The position numbers and the translations under genes are program-made. Shown here one piece after another: positions 1 through 5,600 of a stretch of 6,908 nucleotides of DNA. Source of the DNA: Acidobacteriota bacterium (GTDB taxonomy: Bacteria > Acidobacteriota > Terriglobia > Terriglobales > Acidobacteriaceae); contig JAJYSL010000227.1 in NCBI GenBank assembly GCA_021793595.1, positions 1 through 6,908 on the forward strand, read 5' to 3'. The first letter of the stretch is position 1. Each line of letters begins with the position of its first letter. The notes below the pieces were generated by a model. That model had not been told where the DNA came from. It worked only from the letters and a program-made list of their open reading frames with translations, and did no database searches.

Positions 1-422
1 CCATAGAACTTCAGGTCGATAGGCGGTGGCGGGGCAGGGCCAGTGAGCACCGGGCGTCCCGTGCGCACCGACGCGATCGGTTTCTCGATTGTCTGGGAGG
101 GGGGAAGAGAATCTTTCGAAAAGATATTACGGCTGGTGCCGGTGTAGACGGTGTTTTCTGCCATGGCCATCCATTCCGGGTGCAGCGTGGGATCGAGCGA
201 TGTTGCGCTTTCGAGATGCTGGGCGTTGCGGCCGGAAGTCTCCGTGGTCTCGGATGCCTGAGTCGGAGGCGCAGTGGTCGCAGTGGATGGGGGGGGAGGC
301 GCAGACGGCGGCCCGCTGGCCAATTGCCAAACCATATGGGCAAACAGGGTGAGGGCCACTGATACAGCGATCATGGCTATCCAGCGTTTCTTTTTGTCCT
401 CTGTGCCGAGTCGCATCGCCAT
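1..422 (-). CDS. GspC/PilP-like inner-membrane linker protein (5' part, runs off the left edge)
   Basis: This gene is open at the window edge; 140 codons are visible and no stop is reached. The protein starts MAMRLGTEDKKKRW: a short basic cytoplasmic tail followed by one membrane segment at about residues 14-35. A Pro/Ala/Thr/Ser-rich linker covers about 36-62, with four prolines in a row at 42-45. Then come Y93-T-G-T-S-R-N-I-F101, a second proline-rich stretch, and PPPPIDLKFYG just before the edge. This layout (one N-terminal TM, flexible linker, then the start of a small beta domain after an 'RNIF' segment) is that of GspC/PilP-type proteins, which connect the inner-membrane platform to the outer-membrane secretin. 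ATG 422 lies 2 nt after the PilO-like stop (427-425), with GGAGGG at 437-432 upstream at 9 nt spacing. A second in-frame ATG at 416 is possible. The coding strand has a run of eight C residues at 296-289. Family assignment is inferred from architecture; the C-terminal domain is missing from view. Confidence 0.72.
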   Translation of the reverse strand, partial: MAMRLGTEDKKKRWIAMIAVSVALTLFAHMVWQLASGPPSAPPPPSTATTAPPTQASETTETSGRNAQHLESATSLDPTLHPEWMAMAENTVYTGTSRNIFSKDSLPPSQTIEKPIASVRTGRPVLTGPAPPPPIDLKFY

Positions 423-424
423 CG

Positions 425-1048
425 CTATTGTCCCTCCATCGCGGTTGAGCTTGCGGGGGTGGTGGCGGGTATGGCAGGGGCAGGGCTGGCAGTGTCCGCA
501 CGCAGATAGGTGCTTAAGATCATGCGCAGACTCACCACACCATTCTGCTGCCCATTGAGCGCAATGCCGCGGATGAGAAAAAAGATGCGATCGCGCTCCA
601 GGCCGTTGATGAAGCGGACGATAGGAGCGTAATCCCCGCTCAAGCTGGCATCCATGCGAAGTTCGATCAGGCCCTGGTTGGGCTTGCCGTGGGCATACTG
701 GCCGCGGGCCAGCAGGACATTATTTTTCACCGCCAGCGTTCCCAGCTCCTTCAAAACCTGAGAATCGGTGGCCGGAAAACGCTTGGTATAGAAGGCCTGT
801 TGATCCGTCTTCGCCTGCTGAATTTTCTTGTCCAAACCGCGCAGAGGCCTGGTCTTCAATTGCATGGCGCGATACTGGGCTTCCCGCTGTTCCAAGCGCG
901 CTGTATCTCCTTCGCTGACGCGCTTCCAAGCCACGGCGAGGCGAACAGCCAGAACTGCGTTCAGCAGTAGTAACAAAACGAGCGCAGCATAATGCCAATG
1001 CTTTGCCGTGATGCGAATGTTGGTCCATCTGGGACGCGAGAGGCTCAT
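425..1048 (-). CDS. pilO: PilO/GspM-like assembly platform protein
   Basis: A 207-residue bitopic inner-membrane protein with the PilO/GspM layout. It has a short basic cytoplasmic N-terminus (1-18), one hydrophobic segment (about 19-41), and a charged, helical, probably coiled-coil region (about 44-90, many Q/R/E/K). A small alpha/beta periplasmic domain follows (about 95-184), containing SGDYAPIVRFINGLERDRIFF near 137-157 and ending in the strand VVSLRMILSTYLR. Residues 185-207 are a low-complexity Ala/Pro/Thr tail. In type IV pili and type II secretion, PilO/GspM pairs with PilN/GspL in the periplasm to form the platform that couples the ATPase to the secretin. ATG 1048 overlaps the preceding PilN-like stop as ATGA, and GGAGGG at 1058-1053 lies 4 nt upstream, so the start is well supported. 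Length is close to family norms. The pilO symbol follows the separate PilM/N/O arrangement; gspM would be an equivalent name. Confidence 0.86.
   Translation of the reverse strand: MSLSRPRWTNIRITAKHWHYAALVLLLLLNAVLAVRLAVAWKRVSEGDTARLEQREAQYRAMQLKTRPLRGLDKKIQQAKTDQQAFYTKRFPATDSQVLKELGTLAVKNNVLLARGQYAHGKPNQGLIELRMDASLSGDYAPIVRFINGLERDRIFFLIRGIALNGQQNGVVSLRMILSTYLRADTASPAPAIPATTPASSTAMEGQ
432..437 (-). promoter_or_regulatory. Ribosome binding site of the GspC-like gene
   Basis: GGAGGG on the minus strand, 9 nt before ATG 422. It lies inside the last codons of the PilO-like gene. This supports ATG 422 as the start of a gene whose frame stays open to the window edge. Confidence 0.7.
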
Positions 1049-1800
1049 GGCGCCCTCCGAGGTGCCCTGGAGTTGGGGCGTGCGCGACGGCGCGGAGCGA
1101 CTCCTCGGCGCGTTGGCTGCGGTTTCTGAGCATGCGCTTTGGCTGCCGGGATGGTGTGCGTGCCTGATTTTTTCTCTTCCGCTGCAACATCGTTCGAGGC
1201 AAGATTGCCAGGATTGAACTCAGCGAGGATGTCGACATTTACGTCGGTCGATTCGGACATGGTGGGACGGAAACCGGCGCGGCCCTGCCCTTGGATATCG
1301 GCGGTTTCACCGACGACAAGAGGCGCGAGAAAGTGAGGAGATTTTTCCAGATTAGTCACCAGTCCAACCACCTTATCGCGGGGACCATTCACCCGCAAGC
1401 GCATCATCACATGGCCGTCTTTGGTCATCTGGGGATCGATGCTCATGACCTGCACGCCCTGAGGCAGGACTAATTCCAGATCCATCAGCGCGGTGGTCCA
1501 GGAAAAAGATTTCTGTAGAAAAAGATGATTCAAGAATTCGGAACGATCCAGCGTGGCGGCGTTCTCCGGCATTTGCATCAGCGCCTGGTCGCGTTGCCAC
1601 TCCTGCTGCAGCAACTGGGAGGCGAGGGTCCAGCGATGCACTGCGGCCTGCGCTTCTCCGGCCTTGACTTCCGCCCTTCGCAGCAAGAGAAAGAGAGCCA
1701 CGGCCAGAAGGACCAAGGCTACGGCGGCAATGCGCAGCCGCAGCAGCATGGGCCGTGCTTCAAAGAAAGGACGAGAGGCGAGATTGAGAGTGATGCGCAT
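1045..1800 (-). CDS. pilN: PilN-like assembly platform protein with a long basic C-terminal tail
   Basis: A 251-residue bitopic inner-membrane protein. The N-terminus MRITLNLASRPFFEARP resembles the conserved cytoplasmic N-terminal motif of PilN (usually I-N-L-L-P-like), the known docking peptide for PilM. A transmembrane helix follows (about 22-41), then a helical stalk (about 45-110) and a compact alpha/beta domain (about 112-196) with VLPQGVQVMSIDPQ and strands such as GHVMMRLRVNG. PilN partners PilO in the periplasm and passes motion from the PilM/ATPase side. Residues from about 200 to 251 are an extra tail, first acidic/neutral, then rich in Arg, Pro and Ala (TRRGVAPRRRARP and RAPRRAP), which typical PilN proteins of roughly 180-200 residues lack. 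ATG 1800 overlaps the PilM-like stop by one base (TGATG) with no strong ribosome binding site, so translation is probably coupled. The gene ends in an ATGA overlap with the PilO-like gene, so the tail is unlikely to come from a sequencing frameshift. Confidence 0.85.
   Translation of the reverse strand: MRITLNLASRPFFEARPMLLRLRIAAVALVLLAVALFLLLRRAEVKAGEAQAAVHRWTLASQLLQQEWQRDQALMQMPENAATLDRSEFLNHLFLQKSFSWTTALMDLELVLPQGVQVMSIDPQMTKDGHVMMRLRVNGPRDKVVGLVTNLEKSPHFLAPLVVGETADIQGQGRAGFRPTMSESTDVNVDILAEFNPGNLASNDVAAEEKKSGTHTIPAAKAHAQKPQPTRRGVAPRRRARPNSRAPRRAP
1053..1058 (-). promoter_or_regulatory. Ribosome binding site of the PilO-like gene
   Basis: GGAGGG on the minus strand, 4 nt before ATG 1048, inside the arginine/proline-rich 3' end of the PilN-like gene. 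Together with the ATGA overlap it points to reinitiation plus independent ribosome loading. Confidence 0.6.
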
Positions 1801-2726
1801 CAGCCGCAGAGCGCCCCCACCACGCTGGTAAATCGGCCCGGCTCCACATTCCTGGGAACCGCTCCGGTGGAAAAGGATTGCGAGTTGACCAGGCTACGCA
1901 GGGGAATCTGCCAGGCTTCGTCCGCAGCCAGGTGCTGACGCAGTTTCTCGATCGATTCCAGTCCGCTCACCCAAACTTCCTGCAGCGGCTGGTGCAACCT
2001 ATCTTCGTAATATGCTGCCGCAACCAACACGGCCTGCGCCATTTCTCCGGGCTCTGTATTGGAACGCCCGGTCGTGCGGTACAGCAGCATTTCTCCATTG
2101 TGGGCGATGGCTGTGGTCATGGAATCCTGGTCGGTATGCACCAGCAGGTGCGAGCCTGAGTCCGGGAGCGCGGCCATGCAGGCCAGAGTGGCAGGCAGCA
2201 GAACGCCGGGCTCGCGCTGCGTGTCGCGCATCACGGATTCGATTTCCTGGCGTATTTCCCCCGGCATGGCTGCCGCGATGACCTGCACCAGTCCGTTTTT
2301 GCCGGTGGCGTTGGTGGACTTCAACATCTGATAGGAAACAGCAGCAAGATCGGCATCGAAGGGCAATATGCGACGCAAACGAAAGCGCACCAGCGGCAAT
2401 ATCTCCTGTGGCTTGGTGGGCAGGGTGTCGAAGTCCAGAATATGCACCCGGGTGCAGGTATCGGGGACAACCACCGTCCAGTCGCGCCCCCGGGAATCAA
2501 TAGAATCCAAAGCGCTTTTCAGAGCGGTCAGGACAGCGTTGCTGTCGCGAAACATAGGAGCGGCGATGCCGGCCGAGACGGAGCCTGCGGGCAGGGCGAC
2601 GAAAACGGCCGAATCCAGCGGAGAGTCGACTCGGGAGGAGCCGCCGGCAAAAATTCCGTCCGGTGCGATTTCGCAGGCGAGCCGCGGACGCACTGCAGAT
2701 TGCAGTGAGGATGGGAAAAGATGCAT
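1800..2726 (-). CDS. pilM: PilM / GspL cytoplasmic-domain-like protein (divergent actin-like fold)
   Basis: A soluble protein of 308 residues from ATG 2726, or 311 if the in-frame TTG at 2735 is used. Neither start has a convincing ribosome binding site, and both lie just after the ATPase stop (2740-2738). PilM is a cytoplasmic actin-like protein that binds the N-terminal peptide of PilN and helps link the platform to the ATPase; in type II secretion the same role is fused into GspL. Supporting segments are VHILDFDTLPTKPQEILPLV followed by RFRLRRILPFDADLAAVSYQML (about 95-135, matching the PilM pattern of a conserved Pro-Phe after an E/R-rich helix). Also visible are VQVIAAAMPGEIRQEIESVM (147-166), a strand-turn-strand unit LLVHTDQDSMTTAIAHNG (194-211), and the C-terminal PGRFTSVVGALCG in the place of the usual 'GLALR' ending. 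The glycine-rich phosphate loops of canonical PilM are not recognisable, so ATP binding is doubtful. It stops one base into the PilN-like gene. Confidence 0.8.
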   Translation of the reverse strand: MHLFPSSLQSAVRPRLACEIAPDGIFAGGSSRVDSPLDSAVFVALPAGSVSAGIAAPMFRDSNAVLTALKSALDSIDSRGRDWTVVVPDTCTRVHILDFDTLPTKPQEILPLVRFRLRRILPFDADLAAVSYQMLKSTNATGKNGLVQVIAAAMPGEIRQEIESVMRDTQREPGVLLPATLACMAALPDSGSHLLVHTDQDSMTTAIAHNGEMLLYRTTGRSNTEPGEMAQAVLVAAAYYEDRLHQPLQEVWVSGLESIEKLRQHLAADEAWQIPLRSLVNSQSFSTGAVPRNVEPGRFTSVVGALCG

Positions 2727-2733
2727 GTGATTC

Positions 2734-2751
2734 AAGCTTATCGTGAAGCTT
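2734..2751. repeat. 6-bp inverted repeat (two AAGCTT copies) at the ATPase/PilM junction
   Basis: AAGCTT at 2734-2739 and again at 2746-2751, separated by 6 nt. Each copy is a palindrome, so the pair is both a direct and an inverted repeat and could form a small RNA hairpin. The hairpin would cover the ATPase stop (2740-2738) and the alternative TTG start (2735-2733) of the PilM-like gene. The stem is short and A/T-rich, so a role is speculative. There is no T-run, so this is not an intrinsic terminator. Confidence 0.4.
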
Positions 2752-4372
2752 CGATGAAGGTAACTTTGTTAATTTCTTTCAGTGTTGTCAGACCCAGGCG
2801 AACCCTTTGCAACGCCGACTCGCGTAGAAAGGTCATTCCTTCGCTTTGGGCCGCTTTGCGCACTTCGGAACTCGGCCTTTTCTCTAAAATAATTTCGCGG
2901 ATGCGGTCATTTAACTCCAGCAATTCATGGATGGCGGTACGCCCTCTGTAACCGGTGCCGCCGCACTCGATGCAGCCGGTTCCCTCCTGAAACGGAAAAT
3001 CGGACCATTCACTAAGATCCAGTCCGCTGAGTTGCAGTGTCTCGCGGTCGTACTGCACCGGACGTTTGCAATCCTGGCAAATGAGGCGAACCAGACGCTG
3101 GGCCAAAATGCAGTTGAGGGCGGAAACAAAATTGTAGGGCTCGACGCCCATGTTGAGAAAGCGGCCCAGCACATCGACCACGTTGTTGGCATGGACCGTG
3201 GTGAAGACCAAGTGTCCGGTGAGGGCGGAATTGATGGCAATCTGAGCGGTTTCCTGATCGCGGATTTCGCCGACCAGAATCTTGTCGGGATCGTGGCGGA
3301 GAATGGAGCGCAGGCCGCGGGCGAAGGTCAGTCCTTTTTTCTCGTTGACCGGAATTTGCGTAATGCCGCGAATCTGATATTCCACCGGATCTTCAATGGT
3401 GATGATCTTGTCTTCATCGCTCTTGATTTCATTCAAGGCTGCATACAGGGTGGTAGTTTTGCCGGAGCCGGTGGGTCCGGTGACCAGGACCATGCCGTAG
3501 GGCTCGCGAATATAGCGGCGAAAACGGCGCAGATCGTTTTCCTCGAATCCGACGACGTTGAGGGTCAGCGAGCGAAAAGTTTCGCTCATCGACTCCTTGT
3601 CGAGGACGCGAAGGACGGCATTTTCGCCGTGCACGGTGGGCATAATGGAGACGCGGAAATCAATCAAACGGCCTTTGTAGCGCACGCGAAAACGGCCGTC
3701 CTGGGGAACGCGTCGCTCGGCAATATCGAGCTCGCTCATGACCTTGATGCGGGAAAGAATGGTCTGGTGGTGTTCGCGTGCAATGGGAGCCATGGCATGC
3801 TGCAGGACACCGTCGATACGGTACTTGACCAACAGGCAGTCGTCGTAGGTCTCCAGGTGAATATCGCTGGCCCTTCGTTCCAACGCGGTGAACACCATGG
3901 TGTCGACCAGGCGGATGATGGGACTGACGTCTTCCTCGGAAGTGAGTTTTTCAATGGAGAGCGTTTCGTCGGAATTGTCTTCGGAAGTAAGGACATCGAA
4001 GGTCAAGCCCTCGGTGGCTTCCTCCAGCACGCGCTGCGACTGCTCGGTTTTTTTCAGCAGGTCAGTGATCTGGCTGAGGGTGGCGACCTTGACGCCAATT
4101 CTCTGCCCCAGCAGGCTGGAAATTTCGTCCAGCATCATCAGCTTGCTGGGGTCGCTGACGGCGATGACCAGCTTGCCGTCGAGTTGTTCCAGCGGAACAA
4201 AGTTGTAACGGAACATCATGTCGACCGGCACGGTGCGGAACAACTCATGTTGGATGTGAAAATTCCTGAGATCGACAAATTCGCAGCGGTACCTGGCGGC
4301 AAGTATCTGGGCCTGCGTCGCCTCGTCGCTGGCGAGCGGCTTTTCGATGGGAACAACTGCCATATCGGCCAT
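2738..4372 (-). CDS. gspE: GspE/PilB-family secretion/pilus assembly ATPase
   Basis: A 544-residue cytoplasmic hexameric ATPase that powers pseudopilus or pilus assembly through the GspF platform. In order: a short MshEN/T2SSE_N-type N-domain (about 20-105), a variable acidic linker (about 110-145), and the N2 domain (about 147-270, with ASDIHLETYDDCLLVKYRIDG and an arginine-rich ERRVPQDGRFRVR segment). The RecA-like C-domain carries Walker A G299-PTGSGKTT-307, the Asp box ITIEDPVEY (324-332), Walker B ILVGEIRD (365-372) and the His box TGHLVFTTVHANN (385-397). A tetracysteine zinc site follows: C432-x2-C435 and C467-x2-C470. All expected catalytic elements are intact. The frame extends upstream to 4417, but ATG 4372 is chosen because AAGGAG sits 6 nt before it and the 15 extra residues would overlap the gspF end. 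The N-domain lacks the first repeat of canonical c-di-GMP-binding MshEN domains. PilB and GspE cannot be told apart on sequence alone; no PilT is present here. Confidence 0.95.
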   Translation of the reverse strand: MADMAVVPIEKPLASDEATQAQILAARYRCEFVDLRNFHIQHELFRTVPVDMMFRYNFVPLEQLDGKLVIAVSDPSKLMMLDEISSLLGQRIGVKVATLSQITDLLKKTEQSQRVLEEATEGLTFDVLTSEDNSDETLSIEKLTSEEDVSPIIRLVDTMVFTALERRASDIHLETYDDCLLVKYRIDGVLQHAMAPIAREHHQTILSRIKVMSELDIAERRVPQDGRFRVRYKGRLIDFRVSIMPTVHGENAVLRVLDKESMSETFRSLTLNVVGFEENDLRRFRRYIREPYGMVLVTGPTGSGKTTTLYAALNEIKSDEDKIITIEDPVEYQIRGITQIPVNEKKGLTFARGLRSILRHDPDKILVGEIRDQETAQIAINSALTGHLVFTTVHANNVVDVLGRFLNMGVEPYNFVSALNCILAQRLVRLICQDCKRPVQYDRETLQLSGLDLSEWSDFPFQEGTGCIECGGTGYRGRTAIHELLELNDRIREIILEKRPSSEVRKAAQSEGMTFLRESALQRVRLGLTTLKEINKVTFIEASR

Positions 4373-4378
4373 AAGACT

Positions 4379-4384
4379 CTCCTT
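4379..4384 (-). promoter_or_regulatory. Ribosome binding site that sets the ATPase start
   Basis: AAGGAG on the minus strand with 6 nt to ATG 4372, within the 19-nt gap after the gspF stop (4394-4392). It is the clearest ribosome binding site in the window and decides against the longer frame starting at 4417. Confidence 0.8.
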
Positions 4385-4391
4385 GCAGTTT

Positions 4392-5594
4392 CTAGTGTTG
4401 CATTGCGCCGGCCGCACCGAGGCTGAAAATGGGCAGGTAGAGCGCGATGAGAATGGTGACGACGACTCCGCCCATGACGATCAGGATTGCCGGCTCGATC
4501 AACGAAAGCGCCGCGGTCAGTGCGGTCTGCACATCCTCCTCAAAAAATTCAGCGACAGAGTTCAGCATACCGGGGAGTGCTCCGGTGGTTTCGCCGACTT
4601 CGATCATTTCAATCGACAGCTCAGGAAAAATCTTGGTGTTGTTGAGGCTGGTGGCGAGTCCCTTGCCTTCTCGCACGCTGCCAACGGACTGGGAGACGGC
4701 CTGGCTGAGGCGACGGCTGCCAATGGATCGGGCCGCGGTTTCAAGCGATGGTACCAGAGGTAAGCCGCCGGACAACAGTGTGGAGAGTGTGCGTGAGAAA
4801 AGCGCCACCTGATATTTGACCCAGATGTTGCCGAAGATGGGAGTGTTGATGCGAATGGAATCGATGCGGTTGGCGCCGGCGTCGGTGCGGCTCCAGCGAA
4901 ACAGGCCAAAGGCGAGGGCCGCGACGGCGACGGCGAGATAAGGCAAATACGTCTGGAAGTCCTTGCCCATGTTGAGCATGAAAACGGTGATGCCGGGAAG
5001 CTTGGTGCCGATCTGATCGTAGAGGGCGGCAAAACGCGGCACGACGAAGCTGATTAAAAAGATGAAAAGGCCGGTGACCATGACGACGAGAAGAACGGGA
5101 TAGAACAACGATGCGATCAGCTTTTTGCGGAAGGTGAGCGCGATGCGCTGAAAGGCTAGGTAGCGGCTGAGGACTTCTTCCAGGTTGCCGGAACGTTCGC
5201 CGGCTTGGAGCGAAGTGGTATAGATGACAGGAAAGCCGCCCTGAGCCTCGAAGGCAGCGGAGAGAGATTGGCCGGTGCGCACGCGGGTTGTGACGTCTTC
5301 CAACTGGGCGCGGAGGACGGAAGCCTTCTGGCGTTTGGCAAGAAGATCGACCGAGGAAAGGATGGGCAGGCCGGCGCGGATAAGGGTGAGGAATTGCTGA
5401 TTGAAGATTAAGAAGGGTTCCAGCTTGACGCGCTTGCTTTTACCAGCCTTGCCGGCGATTCCTTTGGGTTTGACCCAATAGACGTAGTGGCCTGATTGGG
5501 CGAAGCGCTGACGCAGCTCCTCGGCTGAATTCGCCAGGTGGACATTTTCCTGGACGTGTCCACGTTCATCCGCGGTTTTGACAATATATTCCAC
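4392..5594 (-). CDS. gspF: GspF/PilC-family inner-membrane platform protein
   Basis: A 400-residue polytopic membrane protein with the duplicated T2SSF domain. An N-terminal cytoplasmic segment (1-60, start M-E-Y-I-V-K) precedes the first domain at about 62-188, with FNQQFLTLIRAGLPI, the conserved LQAGERSG (129-136) and a membrane helix at about 166-188. A second helix lies at about 217-234. The second domain, about 260-390, has FSRTLSTLLSGGLPL, the matching IEVGETTG (331-338) and a third helix at about 368-388, then the typical ending ALYLPIFSLG. GspF/PilC sits at the centre of the machine and is turned by the GspE/PilB hexamer to add pilin subunits. Length agrees with the family norm of about 400. 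The start is GTG 5594, because no ATG fits the conserved N-terminus. The only purine-rich stretch upstream is GGGGG at 5610-5606, so initiation probably depends on the upstream gene ending 6 nt earlier. The ATPase gene follows after 19 nt, giving an F-then-E order. Confidence 0.94.
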   Translation of the reverse strand: MEYIVKTADERGHVQENVHLANSAEELRQRFAQSGHYVYWVKPKGIAGKAGKSKRVKLEPFLIFNQQFLTLIRAGLPILSSVDLLAKRQKASVLRAQLEDVTTRVRTGQSLSAAFEAQGGFPVIYTTSLQAGERSGNLEEVLSRYLAFQRIALTFRKKLIASLFYPVLLVVMVTGLFIFLISFVVPRFAALYDQIGTKLPGITVFMLNMGKDFQTYLPYLAVAVAALAFGLFRWSRTDAGANRIDSIRINTPIFGNIWVKYQVALFSRTLSTLLSGGLPLVPSLETAARSIGSRRLSQAVSQSVGSVREGKGLATSLNNTKIFPELSIEMIEVGETTGALPGMLNSVAEFFEEDVQTALTAALSLIEPAILIVMGGVVVTILIALYLPIFSLGAAGAMQH

Positions 5595-5600
5595 AGAAAT

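Noticed and set aside
127..501. Minus-strand open frame of 124 codons over the start of the GspC-like gene
   Set aside because: Starts inside the PilO-like gene and reads as arginine/proline/histidine-rich noise. The frame starting at 422 has a proper TM segment, linker and RNIF/PPPPIDLKFYG segments.
720..1238. Minus-strand open frame of 172 codons across the PilN/PilO junction
   Set aside because: Overlaps both real genes in another frame; the ATGA overlap and the PilO ribosome binding site support the two-gene reading.
4373..4417. 15-residue upstream extension of the ATPase
   Set aside because: Begins inside the end of gspF without a ribosome binding site, while AAGGAG is well placed before ATG 4372; the extra residues have no counterpart in the family.
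2927..4426. Long plus-strand open frame of 499 codons
   Set aside because: It is exactly antisense to most of the well-supported assembly ATPase. Its translation is low in recognisable motifs and looks like the complement of a GC-rich gene with few stop codons. No ribosome binding site or family resemblance was seen.
5595..5600. Possible terminator or promoter between the propeller and gspF
   Set aside because: The gap is only 6 nt and has no hairpin with a T-run; no -35/-10 pair stands out in the preceding coding sequence.
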